64,000 nucleotides of DNA from an uncultured Pelagibacteraceae bacterium (GCA_902556265.1 CACDVM010000004.1:32001-96000), one strand, 5' to 3'. Positions 34,701 through 42,961 are shown, numbered from the stretch's first letter. A program made the numbers and translations. Notes: generated by a model not told the origin, from the letters alone.

Positions 34701-35672
34701 ATGAAAATATCTGAAAGAGATATAAAAACGTGGGCAAGCATTGGTACTAGAGCAACTTTTGGAATAGCTGCTTTAGAAGTTGCAAAAAAAAATAAAGATT
34801 TAATTGTTGTTACTTCGGATGTTTCTACTTCTGCTGGACTTGATAGATATAGAAAAACTTTACCCGATCAATATTTAGACGTCGGCATTGCAGAACAAAA
34901 TATGATTGGAATAGCAGCTGGATTAGCCAGTGAAAATTATAAAGTTGTTACCACAACGTTTTCACCATTTCAGGTATTAAGATGTTGTGAACAAATTAAA
35001 ATGAATTTAGGATATATGCATCACAAAGTTTGTATGGTGGGTCTGGCAAGTGGTCTATCTTTAGGAAGCTTAGGATACTCACATTGTTCAATTGAGGATA
35101 TTGGAATTTTAAGATCTATACCAAATATAAATATTTTAAGCCCAGCAGATGGTTTGGAAACAGTTAAAGCATTAGATGCTGCTCTTTTATCAGAAAATAG
35201 TTGTTACATAAGATTGACAGGAGTTTCAAATAATCAAATTATTTACAATAAAGATTATAATTTTGAGATTGGTAAATCTATTAAACTTAGAGATGGTGAT
35301 GATGTAACTATTTTTTGTAATGGTGCAATCATAAATGAATGTTTAAAAGCTGCTGAACTATTTGAGAAAAAAAACTTGTCTTGTGGAGTTGTAAATATGC
35401 ATACAGTTAAACCTATAGATATTGAAGCAATTAAAGTTTCATTAAAATCTAAATTGATTGTAACAGTTGAAGAACACAATATTATAGGCGGTCTTGGAAG
35501 CGCTGTTTCTGAATGTGTATCAAAATTTTCAAAATCTCCTCCTCAACTTTTTTTAGGAGTAAATGATACTTATAGCAAAGCAGGTGACTATGATTTTTTA
35601 AAAAAAAAATATGGACTTAATTCTGAAAGTATTGTAGCAAATGCCATTAAATTACTAAAAGATTATGAATAA
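34701..35672 (+). CDS. Transketolase C-terminal subunit
   Basis: 323 residues with the pyrimidine-binding domain: DVGIAEQNMIGIAAGLA (about 60-76, Glu activating ThDP), TFSPFQVLRCCEQIK, SHCSIEDIGILR, and a C-terminal transketolase domain with VEEHNIIGGLGSAV near residue 257. One nucleotide after the N-subunit stop and overlapping the ACP gene by 8 nt. Together the two chains equal one transketolase. Could also act as a 1-deoxyxylulose-5-phosphate-synthase-like acyloin enzyme, but the split form and motifs favour transketolase. Confidence 0.9.
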   Translation: MKISERDIKTWASIGTRATFGIAALEVAKKNKDLIVVTSDVSTSAGLDRYRKTLPDQYLDVGIAEQNMIGIAAGLASENYKVVTTTFSPFQVLRCCEQIKMNLGYMHHKVCMVGLASGLSLGSLGYSHCSIEDIGILRSIPNINILSPADGLETVKALDAALLSENSCYIRLTGVSNNQIIYNKDYNFEIGKSIKLRDGDDVTIFCNGAIINECLKAAELFEKKNLSCGVVNMHTVKPIDIEAIKVSLKSKLIVTVEEHNIIGGLGSAVSECVSKFSKSPPQLFLGVNDTYSKAGDYDFLKKKYGLNSESIVANAIKLLKDYE

Positions 35673-35907
35673 CTTGGAAATTTATAAATCAGTTTTTGTT
35701 GAGTCCTTGCAAGTTTCATCTGATAATTTTAACGAAAATTTAGAATATAATGAAATACCCGAGTGGGATTCAATTGGTCACATGAGTTTAATTTCTAATA
35801 TAGAAGAAAAATTCAATATAACATTTGAAACAGATGATATAATTGATTTTAGTTCTTTTAAAAAAGGTAAAGAAATTTTAACAAATAAATATAAAATAGC
35901 TTTTTAA
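35665..35907 (+). CDS. Acyl carrier protein
   Basis: 80 residues, acidic four-helix ACP. Phosphopantetheine site Asp35-Ser36 in EWDSIGHMSL, followed by IEEKFNITFETDDIIDF as helix II/III. Last gene of the eleven-gene operon. The proposed carrier for the acyl group handled by the AMP ligase, LuxE/LuxC, FabZ-like and FabG-like enzymes; small dedicated ACPs of this kind occur in hydroxyacyl-sugar pathways. No transferase gene for phosphopantetheine is in the window, so the housekeeping one would be used. Operator site 5 lies 27 nt after its stop. Confidence 0.9.
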   Translation: MNNLEIYKSVFVESLQVSSDNFNENLEYNEIPEWDSIGHMSLISNIEEKFNITFETDDIIDFSSFKKGKEILTNKYKIAF

Positions 35908-35934
35908 TTAACAAGGAAATAAAGAAATTATTTT

Positions 35935-35951
35935 TGTTCAATTATTGAACA
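35935..35951. promoter_or_regulatory. 17-bp palindromic operator, site 5
   Basis: TGTTCAATTATTGAACA is a perfect palindrome with 8-bp arms. It lies between the ACP stop and the promoter of the cobalamin riboswitch, 7 bp upstream of the -35 box. It is the complement of site 2 and the last copy in the window. Position just upstream of -35 differs from the other sites and would suit activation, or insulation at the end of the block. Confidence 0.72.
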
Positions 35952-35958
35952 TAATTTA

Positions 35959-35987
35959 TTGACAAATCTATCCGACCTTGCTAAATT
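35959..35987 (+). promoter_or_regulatory. Sigma-70-type promoter for the cobalamin uptake unit
   Basis: TTGACA at 35959-35964, then exactly 17 nt, then TAAATT at 35982-35987. The -35 is a perfect consensus. A transcript would begin around 35994, right at the 5' strand of the riboswitch P1 stem (35995), which supports the assignment. Confidence 0.75.
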
Positions 35988-35994
35988 AAAAATG

Positions 35995-36082
35995 TATTGA
36001 GTTGTGGGGAATAATGTGAGAATCATTAACTATTCCTGTAACGGTAAAATTTTTGTAAATTAAGTCCGAGCGCCACACAATA
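35995..36082 (+). promoter_or_regulatory. Cobalamin riboswitch
   Basis: Closing stem: TATTG (35995-35999) and TGTGG (36003-36007) pair with CAATA (36078-36082) and CCACA (36073-36077). Inside, GGAAT (36008-36012) pairs with ATTCC (36032-36036) and AATG (36013-36016) with CATT (36024-36027) around TGAGAAT. Then come CTGTAACGGTAA and the B12-box-like AAGTCCGAGCGCC (36062-36074). These are the conserved elements of cobalamin aptamers in the right order. It is short, like the marine AdoCbl-variant class. Downstream bases to about 36125 (GGCCAGGAAAAGTC) may form the kissing-loop partner. Controls the BtuB-like receptor gene 115 nt further on. Confidence 0.85.
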
Positions 36083-36156
36083 TAGTCCGCTGTCGAATGA
36101 AGGCCAGGAAAAGTCTAGTTCTGCAATGAAAAATTAACATCGGCATTAAAATAATA

Positions 36157-36178
36157 AGCTCCATATTTTTATGGGGCT
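36157..36178 (+). promoter_or_regulatory. Hairpin before the receptor ribosome binding site
   Basis: AGCTCCAT and ATGGGGCT form an 8-bp stem (one G-U) with loop ATTTTT. It ends 5 nt before the AAGGA Shine-Dalgarno at 36184-36188. No U-tract follows, so it is not a classical terminator. It probably belongs to the riboswitch expression platform, acting on translation initiation. Confidence 0.5.
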
Positions 36179-36196
36179 CAATAAAGGATGTGTCAA

Positions 36197-38176
36197 ATGA
36201 TGTTAAGAACATTAATAATTTTATTTTATGTCTCATTTTCAAGCGCTGTTTTTTCAAAAGAAATTCCAATAATTGTTATTTCTGCAAATAAAAAACCACA
36301 ATCTTTATCGACTGTAGGCACATCAACAACTATTCTTGATGAAAAATTTTTAAATAATTCTACGGAATATTTTTTAGGAGACGCTTTAAGCGCGTCCACA
36401 ACAGGTGCTAATTTTTTTCAAAGCGGTGGACACGGAACATCATCAGCAATTCAACTAAGAGGAATGCCAAAAAGGTACTCTACTGTTTACATAGATGGTG
36501 TTAAAATGTCAGATCCTTCAAGTGTATCAAATGATTTTGATTTTAATAATATTTTAACTAGCCAAGTATCAAGAGTAGAGATTTTAAAGGGTAATCAAAG
36601 TTCAATTTATGGAAGTGGTGCTATTGGTGGAACTATACACATTACCACAAAAAAAGGAGAGCTTGGATTCAAAGAAGATGTGAATTTTTCTGCAGGATCT
36701 CATGGCACTAATAATTTATCTGCTTCTTTTTCAGGTGGAGATGAAAGTAAAAATTATTATTTTGGCTTACAAAGGTTTTATACCGATGGAATTTCACAAA
36801 TGGATCATAATAGTGAAAAGGATAGATATAGAAATAATGGGCTGGTAGCTAGTTTTAGTAACAAATTTTCTGATACATTAGAAGTGCAAACTAATACAAG
36901 ACTTTCTGACACATATTTACAATATGATGCGGTATGTGTATCTAGTTTATTTGGTTGTTCAGCTTCTCGCGATCATAGTGAAGAAGTGGACACTATAGAG
37001 TCCTCAGCAAATGTTAGTTTAATACATAAACCAATGCAAAAACTTACAAATAAATTTACTGTTGCAAATACCTACGTTGAAAGGATTTATGCTGCCGCAC
37101 CTAATAGTAAAAATACAGCAGAGGATAAATACTATGGTGATAGATACGCCCTCCTTTATCAAGGTAATTATAATTTTGATTTAGATAATAGTATTGTATT
37201 TGGGTTAGAGAGAGAGGATGACCAAATGGGATATAACAAAGATGCGACCGGAAGGATTGACTCAAGTTCTCATGTTACATCCCAGTATTTTGATTATCAA
37301 AGTAGAATAACAAATAATATTTACGCTACTTTTGGTGCAAGATTTGATGAGCATTCATTTGCAGGAAATGAAGACTCCCATAGAGCTACTCTTGCATATG
37401 TGTTTGATGATAAGGCCACGAAATTAAAATCTTCGTATGGAACTGGCTATAGGTTTCCATCATTATATGAAACTTTTTATGTATGGAACTCAGCAAATAA
37501 TTGTAATTTTGGTGGTGCAAATTGTAGAGTTATAGGTCACAAAAAAGCTGAAACGAGTCAAAGTTATGATTTTGGAATTGAAAAAACTATAAATCCAAAT
37601 TTATTTGTAGATCTAACTTACTTTAATGTTAAATATTTTGATGCGCTTGAAGGTTGGTCAGTTAATACAGCAGCTGGATCTGGTTCGACTACAGCAAACT
37701 CCCCAAGTACTACTAAATCACAAGGTTTAGAATTTATGTCTAAGTTTAAATGGAATGAGATTTTTAATTTTGGCTTTAATTATACTTATACGCAAACTTA
37801 TGATGGTGCAGAGCAAGATAATCCTAAAACTGGCATGCAGAATTCCCAAATGGTTAGAGTTCCAAGAAATGTTATGAATTTAATCACAGATGTAAAAGTT
37901 CCTGGGTATAAAGATTTAGGTGTAACTTTGAGAACCAAGTGGTCTGATGAAGCAAGAGACTATGGAACTGGTAATGCAAATAGAAATGGAATATCATTTA
38001 GTGATGCAGAACTTGATAGTTATTTAGTCAATGATTTATCAATTAGATATAATTACCTAAACACCTATAATTTATTTTTCGATATCACCAATGTTTTTGA
38101 TAAAAAATATCAAACCAGTCAAGACTATAATCAAATGGATAGAAGTTTTAACTTTGGTATCAAACAATCATTTTAA
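36197..38176 (+). CDS. btuB: TonB-dependent receptor, BtuB-like
   Basis: About 659 residues from ATG 36197. This start is preferred over ATG 36188 because AAGGA at 36184-36188 is then 8 nt upstream and a clean signal peptide results (MMLRTLIILFYVSFSSAVFS, cleaved before KE). A TonB-box-like PIIVIS follows, then the plug (IQLRGMPKRYSTVYIDGV, VEILKGNQSSIYGSGAIGGTI) and a 22-strand-type barrel ending in Phe. Outer membrane. The cobalamin riboswitch upstream makes cobalamin or a corrinoid the probable ligand. The order and ending of the barrel (TNVFDKKYQTSQDYN) are typical of BtuB. Confidence 0.88.
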   Translation: MMLRTLIILFYVSFSSAVFSKEIPIIVISANKKPQSLSTVGTSTTILDEKFLNNSTEYFLGDALSASTTGANFFQSGGHGTSSAIQLRGMPKRYSTVYIDGVKMSDPSSVSNDFDFNNILTSQVSRVEILKGNQSSIYGSGAIGGTIHITTKKGELGFKEDVNFSAGSHGTNNLSASFSGGDESKNYYFGLQRFYTDGISQMDHNSEKDRYRNNGLVASFSNKFSDTLEVQTNTRLSDTYLQYDAVCVSSLFGCSASRDHSEEVDTIESSANVSLIHKPMQKLTNKFTVANTYVERIYAAAPNSKNTAEDKYYGDRYALLYQGNYNFDLDNSIVFGLEREDDQMGYNKDATGRIDSSSHVTSQYFDYQSRITNNIYATFGARFDEHSFAGNEDSHRATLAYVFDDKATKLKSSYGTGYRFPSLYETFYVWNSANNCNFGGANCRVIGHKKAETSQSYDFGIEKTINPNLFVDLTYFNVKYFDALEGWSVNTAAGSGSTTANSPSTTKSQGLEFMSKFKWNEIFNFGFNYTYTQTYDGAEQDNPKTGMQNSQMVRVPRNVMNLITDVKVPGYKDLGVTLRTKWSDEARDYGTGNANRNGISFSDAELDSYLVNDLSIRYNYLNTYNLFFDITNVFDKKYQTSQDYNQMDRSFNFGIKQSF

Positions 38177-38379
38177 TGGTCAAATCACCCTGCATAAACA
38201 TTTGTAAAATAAGTAAAGATAGAGGTTTTTGTATTGGCTGCTATCGAAATGTAGATGAGGTGTCTAATTGGATACATTTCACAGATGAACAAAAAAAAAT
38301 TGTTTTAACAAAAATACAAATAAGAGCTAAAATTCATGATAAAGGTGACAATGATATGTTTAAAATAAAGAATTTTTGA
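38176..38379 (+). CDS. DUF1289 small cysteine protein
   Basis: 67 residues with the DUF1289 pattern: SPCINICKIS near the start, then FCIGCYRNVDEVSNW. Four cysteines (C-x3-C and C-x2-C) probably bind a metal or Fe-S cluster. Its ATG overlaps the stop of the receptor gene, so it is part of the riboswitch-controlled unit. DUF1289 proteins are widespread in proteobacteria and have no agreed function; a link to cobalamin is by context only. Confidence 0.85.
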   Translation: MVKSPCINICKISKDRGFCIGCYRNVDEVSNWIHFTDEQKKIVLTKIQIRAKIHDKGDNDMFKIKNF

Positions 38380-38449
38380 TAACTAACATGGAAAGTAAAA
38401 AAAACAATTTAAAACTTGTAATAAAATTTTTATAAATTAATCTAATTAT

Positions 38450-38938
38450 ATGAATTATTTGAAAATATCATTTGGTATATTACTCGTTTTATCTGCAAGT
38501 AGATTTATCCCTCACCCGCCAAATTTTACAAGCTTATTAGCTTTAAGTTTTTATGTACCAGCTCTTTTGGGAAGAAAATTTTTACCCGCTTTATTAATAA
38601 GTTTTGTTATCACGGACTTATTTATTGGATTGCATGGAACTACTGCATTCACTTGGGGAAGTATTATTATAATTGGTTTAATATCGAATTCATTAAAAAC
38701 TAATACAAATAGTAGAATTTTAGGTTCACTATTAGGGGCATGTTTATTTTTTATAATAACTAATTTTGGTGTTTGGTCGCTAGGATCTTATGGTTACACA
38801 CTTCAAGGTTTTATGACTTGTTACACATTAGCGATTCCATTTTTTGGTAATACTTTAATTGGAACTTTGATTTTTGCGTCTTTGATAGAAATTATTTATA
38901 GATTTGGTAAAAGAGTTCCTGTTTCAGAAAAAATTTAA
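38450..38938 (+). CDS. DUF6580-like integral membrane protein
   Basis: 162 residues, about five membrane segments. The N-terminal SRFIPHPPNFTSLLALSFY and GRKFLPALLISFVITDLFIG segments look like small substrate-binding (S-component-like) membrane proteins assigned DUF6580, which I recall near B12 riboswitches in marine bacteria. It follows DUF1289 after 70 nt with no obvious terminator, so it may belong to the same unit. Possible inner-membrane step of cobalamin uptake, since no btuCDF genes are in the window (inference). Confidence 0.65.
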   Translation: MNYLKISFGILLVLSASRFIPHPPNFTSLLALSFYVPALLGRKFLPALLISFVITDLFIGLHGTTAFTWGSIIIIGLISNSLKTNTNSRILGSLLGACLFFIITNFGVWSLGSYGYTLQGFMTCYTLAIPFFGNTLIGTLIFASLIEIIYRFGKRVPVSEKI

Positions 38939-38967
38939 TTTAAATATAATTTTATAAATTAAAATTT

Positions 38968-39897
38968 ATGTCTTTAAAAAAATTTTTTTATAGTTTTTTT
39001 AAATCATATTTTCATAAAAAAACTTATATGCAAGGCTTATCACACTTGCTCAACATAAGAGAAAAATACAATCATATCTCAAACCTTCAAGATGTAGATT
39101 ACAAAATTTTTTCTCAAAATGGCGAGGATGGAATAATAGATTATTTATTAAATAAAATAAAAGTAGATAAGCCGAAATTCGTAGAAGTAGGAGTTGGAGA
39201 TTATTTAGAAAGCAATACGAGATTTGTTTTTGAAAGAACCTCAGCTTCTGGATTAATAATAGACTGTATGGAAGGGTTGGAAGCTCAAGTAAAAAAAAAT
39301 ATGAAATTATGGAAAGGTGAACTTTTTATTCACGAAGAAATGATTAGAAGTACCAGTTTAAATAAAATATTAGCTAAATATAATTTCTCAAAAAATACCG
39401 ATCTATTTAGTTTAGATATTGATGGATTGGATTACTGGGTTGTGAAAAATTTACCCAATAATTTTTCAAAAATAGCAATATTAGAATACAATGCAATTTT
39501 TGGAGATGAATTAGAGGTTTCAGTCCCAGAAATTGAGATGTTTGATAGAAAAAAATATCATCATAGCTATTTGTGCTATGGATCTTCACTTAAAGCACTA
39601 ATAAATTTAATGAAAAATAAAAATTTTTACTTTATAGGCACAAACTTGATGAGAAATAATGCCTTCTTTATTTCAAATGATTTTCCAAAAGATAAATATT
39701 TTCCAAATTTAAGAACTTATGACCTAAGATATTATACTAATTCAAATGTAAGTGAGAGCAGAGATACCCAGGGAAAACTAAATTATTTGAAGGGAAATGA
39801 TAAGTTAAAATCTATTCTTGATTGTGAGGTAGTAGATGTATCAGGTATAAGCTATAACCAAAACAAGTTAAGATACTTTATAGAAAAGCTTAATTAA
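38968..39897 (+). CDS. FkbM-like methyltransferase-fold protein
   Basis: 309 residues. SQNGEDGIIDYLL (about 48-60) followed by KFVEVGVGDYLESNT (about 69-83) gives a motif-I-like strand, and LFSLDIDGLDYWVVKNL (around 150) resembles the LKIDVEG strand of FkbM-type proteins with Asp-Asp. No membrane segments. The motif I glycines are partly replaced (VGVGD), so SAM binding is uncertain. First gene of the second glycan cluster, 6 nt before the nucleotide-sugar dehydrogenase. Confidence 0.55.
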   Translation: MSLKKFFYSFFKSYFHKKTYMQGLSHLLNIREKYNHISNLQDVDYKIFSQNGEDGIIDYLLNKIKVDKPKFVEVGVGDYLESNTRFVFERTSASGLIIDCMEGLEAQVKKNMKLWKGELFIHEEMIRSTSLNKILAKYNFSKNTDLFSLDIDGLDYWVVKNLPNNFSKIAILEYNAIFGDELEVSVPEIEMFDRKKYHHSYLCYGSSLKALINLMKNKNFYFIGTNLMRNNAFFISNDFPKDKYFPNLRTYDLRYYTNSNVSESRDTQGKLNYLKGNDKLKSILDCEVVDVSGISYNQNKLRYFIEKLN

Positions 39898-39903
39898 TAA
39901 TAG

Positions 39904-41130
39904 ATGAACAAAATTAAACCATGCATTATTGGACTAGGATATGTCGGTTTACCTTTAATATTAAATATTTCAAAAAAATTTAAAACATTTGGTTTTGACG
40001 TAAATAAAAAAAGAATAACTAATCTAAAAAAAAAAATTGATACAAATAAAGAGTTTTTATCCTCTGCATTTAACAATTCACTACAATTTACTTGTAATCC
40101 TAAAGATATAAAAGAATGTAACTTTTACATTATATGCGTACCAACACCAGTTTTGAAAAATAAAAAACCTGACTTAAATAATTTAACATCGGCTATAAAA
40201 ATGATTTCTAAAATATTAAAAATAAATGATATTATATTTATTGAGTCTACGATTTATCCTGGACTTACAGAAGAATATAGAAATCTTTTAGAAAAAAAAA
40301 CTAATTTAAAGTGTAATAAGGATTTCTTTATGGGTTACAGCCCCGAAAGAGTTAATCCAGGAGACAAAGTGTATACTCTTAAAAATATTAATAAAATTGT
40401 TTCAATTGATACAGATAAAAAAAGTGTTCTATCAAAAGTTCTTAAAGTTTACAAAATTGTATCAAAGAAAATAGTATTTTCAAAAGAAATTAAATCGGCT
40501 GAAACAGCTAAAGTTATAGAAAACATTCAAAGAGATTTAAATATTGCTTTGATGAATGAAATACTTTTGATTTGCAAAAAACTCAAAATAAATTTTAAAG
40601 AAGTAGTCAGATTAGCCGAAACAAAATGGAATTTTTTAAAGTTTAATCCTGGCTTAGTTGGTGGACATTGTTTGCCAGTGGATCCTTATTATTTGTCCAG
40701 TATTGCTGCAAAAAATAAAATTAAAGCCACCGTTACTCTTTCAGGTAGAAAAGTAAATGATGGGATGTCAAATTTTGTTTTAGACCAATTAAAAAATTTT
40801 TTAAAATTAAAAAACAAAACAATTAAATCATCTAAAATTCTATTAATTGGCTTATCTTATAAATCAGGAATAGCTGACATGAGAAACTCAATAAATTTTC
40901 AAATTTATAATTTTTTGCTTAAAAATAGTTCAAATGTTCAAGCTTTTGATCCTTTTGTTGAAAATGAGATCAAGATTAAATATGGAATTATAAAAAAAGT
41001 AGATAAAAAAAATAATTACGATGCCATTATATTTTTATCAAAATCTAAAAAATTTGGAGATCAATTTAAAAAATTAAATACAAAAGAAAATGGTTTTAAA
41101 ATTATAGATCCATTTGAGTATTATAAATGA
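39904..41130 (+). CDS. UDP-N-acetylhexosamine 6-dehydrogenase (TviB/WbpO-like)
   Basis: 408 residues. NAD loop GLGYVGLPL (8-16), CVPTPVL, ESTIYPG, SPERVNPGD, and the catalytic Cys256 in VGGHCLPVDPYYL, with the final domain GLSYKSGIADMRNS. Oxidises C6 of a UDP-HexNAc to the uronic acid in two steps. The VNPGD and GGHCLPVDPYY forms are those of the TviB/WbpO group rather than UDP-glucose dehydrogenase. Supplies a HexNAcA residue to the second cluster glycan. Gene starts 6 nt after the FkbM-like gene and ends 8 nt before a glycosyltransferase. Confidence 0.9.
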   Translation: MNKIKPCIIGLGYVGLPLILNISKKFKTFGFDVNKKRITNLKKKIDTNKEFLSSAFNNSLQFTCNPKDIKECNFYIICVPTPVLKNKKPDLNNLTSAIKMISKILKINDIIFIESTIYPGLTEEYRNLLEKKTNLKCNKDFFMGYSPERVNPGDKVYTLKNINKIVSIDTDKKSVLSKVLKVYKIVSKKIVFSKEIKSAETAKVIENIQRDLNIALMNEILLICKKLKINFKEVVRLAETKWNFLKFNPGLVGGHCLPVDPYYLSSIAAKNKIKATVTLSGRKVNDGMSNFVLDQLKNFLKLKNKTIKSSKILLIGLSYKSGIADMRNSINFQIYNFLLKNSSNVQAFDPFVENEIKIKYGIIKKVDKKNNYDAIIFLSKSKKFGDQFKKLNTKENGFKIIDPFEYYK

Positions 41131-41138
41131 ATCATTAA

Positions 41139-42227
41139 ATGAAAATTGCGTATAATAGCAGTATATTTTTCTTACAAAAACATGGTGGTATATCAAGATA
41201 TTTTTGCTCAATTATTAAAGAATTTTTAGAAGACAATAAATCAATTAAAGTTTTTTCACCAATTTTTAAAAATGATTATTTACTTAATGTACCAAAAAAA
41301 TATAGAAGTGGCTTTTATATACCAAGATATCCTGTACCCCCATTTTTAAAAAATATTGTAGATCAAATTGCATTTAAACAAATACAAAGATCCAATTTTG
41401 ATATAGTTCATGATACTTATTATTCTGAAAATTTATTAGATTATAAAAATAAAAGAAAAATTATTACTGTCTATGATTTAATTCATGAAAAGTTTCCTGA
41501 TTTATATAAAAATAGAAATTTTGAAAAAAAGAAAAAAATTATCAATTGCTCAGATGAAATTATATGTATATCAGAAAATACGAAAAATGATTTGATAAAA
41601 TATTATAATATTGAAGAAAAAAAAATTAACGTAATTTATCTTGGGTGCAATCATATTCAAAAAAATTTTCATACTGTTGAACAAAATAATTATGTGATTC
41701 CAAAGAATTTTATTTTTTTCGTCGGATCGAGACTGAAATATAAAAATTTTAACCTTCTATTAAATACATTTCATATGAGTAAAAAATTGAGAAATGATTT
41801 TAATATTGTTTGTTTTGGTGGTGGTGCATTTACTGAAAATGAAAAAAAATTATTCGATGAACTCAATATTATGGATAAGCTATTCCATTTTGAGGGAAAT
41901 GATGATTTACTTTCTTACCTATATACAAAGGCAAAATTATTTGTTTTTCCATCACAATATGAGGGTTTTGGAATACCTTTATTAGAAGCAATGTCCATAG
42001 GCTGTCCTGTTTTGGCGAGTAATACAAGTATTTTTAAAGAAATTTGTAAAGATGGTGCCCATTATTTTAAAAACAATGACACTAACGACTTAAGTGAAAA
42101 ATTGGAGCAACTAGTTTACTCTGAAACAAATTTATTATCCAAAATTGATATAGCGCTACATATTTCCAAAATCTATAACTGGAAAAAGTGTGCAAACGAA
42201 ACATATAAAATTTATTGTAAAATTTAA
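41139..42227 (+). CDS. Glycosyltransferase, GT4-type
   Basis: 362 residues, GT-B fold. N-terminal acceptor half begins AYNSSIFFLQKHGGISRYF, a pattern of mannosyl-type GT4 enzymes; the donor half has FVGSRLKYKN near 190 and the E-x7-E motif in SQYEGFGIPLLEAMSIG near 275. Cytoplasmic, probably membrane associated. Follows the dehydrogenase after 8 nt. Donor and linkage cannot be read. Confidence 0.87.
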   Translation: MKIAYNSSIFFLQKHGGISRYFCSIIKEFLEDNKSIKVFSPIFKNDYLLNVPKKYRSGFYIPRYPVPPFLKNIVDQIAFKQIQRSNFDIVHDTYYSENLLDYKNKRKIITVYDLIHEKFPDLYKNRNFEKKKKIINCSDEIICISENTKNDLIKYYNIEEKKINVIYLGCNHIQKNFHTVEQNNYVIPKNFIFFVGSRLKYKNFNLLLNTFHMSKKLRNDFNIVCFGGGAFTENEKKLFDELNIMDKLFHFEGNDDLLSYLYTKAKLFVFPSQYEGFGIPLLEAMSIGCPVLASNTSIFKEICKDGAHYFKNNDTNDLSEKLEQLVYSETNLLSKIDIALHISKIYNWKKCANETYKIYCKI

Positions 42228-42253
42228 TAATTTTTAAAAATTAAATATAATTT

Positions 42254-42961
42254 TTATTTATCTTTAAAATATAATCTTACTACATTAAATAAAGTTCTTA
42301 TTATCTCTATTTTTGGTATTTTTGATTTACCCTGTTTTCTTGTGGCAAAAATTATTGGAATTTCAAATGATTTATATTTAAATTTATTTATTTGATAAAT
42401 TGTCTCCATAAAGAAACTGTAACCATTAGAATTTATCATTCGTAAATTAAATTTCTTCATTTTTTTTAGATTAAAACCTCTATATGCAGACGTAAATTCT
42501 GTAAAATCTAAATTAAGGGTATATTTAATAAATTTATTACCAAAGTAACTTAGCAAAAATCTTAAAAATGAAAGCTCATTTCTCCCACCTTTCATATATC
42601 TCGAGCCCAATACAAAATCATTATTTGATAAATATTTTAAAAAATTTGGAATCTCTGCTGGATCATGAGAAAGATCGGCATCCATAGTAATTAAATAATC
42701 AAATTTTTTTTCTAATGCATACTTGTAAGCAAGTTTGTGTGCTGTATCCAAACCCTTTTTCTTATTTCTTACAATTAGTTTAATTTTATTATTTTTACTT
42801 TTTTTAATTATCTTTTTAACTAGTTCAGCAGTTCCATCTGGGCTATTGTCATCAACTACTAATATATTTGCTCTATTGCATTTTTTTTTTATTTTACTGA
42901 TTACTTTTTGAATATTATTTTTTTCATTATATGTAGCGGTAAAAATAAGAATTTTTTTCAT
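42254..42961 (-). CDS. Polyprenol-phosphate mannosyltransferase-like GT2
   Basis: 235 residues, GT-A fold. TATYNEKNNIQ (8-18), DDNSPDGT (37-44), MDADLSHDP (92-100, metal-binding DAD), GSRYMKGG, and YRGFNLKK: together the dolichol/polyprenyl-phosphate mannosyl- or glucosyltransferase signature (DPM1 class). Lacks C-terminal membrane helices. Would supply lipid-linked sugar, perhaps for a GT-C enzyme such as the one at 57843. Minus strand, followed upstream by another glycosyltransferase gene. Confidence 0.87.
   Translation of the reverse strand: MKKILIFTATYNEKNNIQKVISKIKKKCNRANILVVDDNSPDGTAELVKKIIKKSKNNKIKLIVRNKKKGLDTAHKLAYKYALEKKFDYLITMDADLSHDPAEIPNFLKYLSNNDFVLGSRYMKGGRNELSFLRFLLSYFGNKFIKYTLNLDFTEFTSAYRGFNLKKMKKFNLRMINSNGYSFFMETIYQINKFKYKSFEIPIIFATRKQGKSKIPKIEIIRTLFNVVRLYFKDK

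Noticed and set aside
33869-35672. Housekeeping transketolase
   Set aside because: It is split in two and cotranscribed with ACP, LuxC and Pse genes, unlike the single-chain core enzyme; still a formal possibility.
36157-36178. Rho-independent terminator before btuB
   Set aside because: The stem is present but followed by CAATAAAGG, with no U-run.
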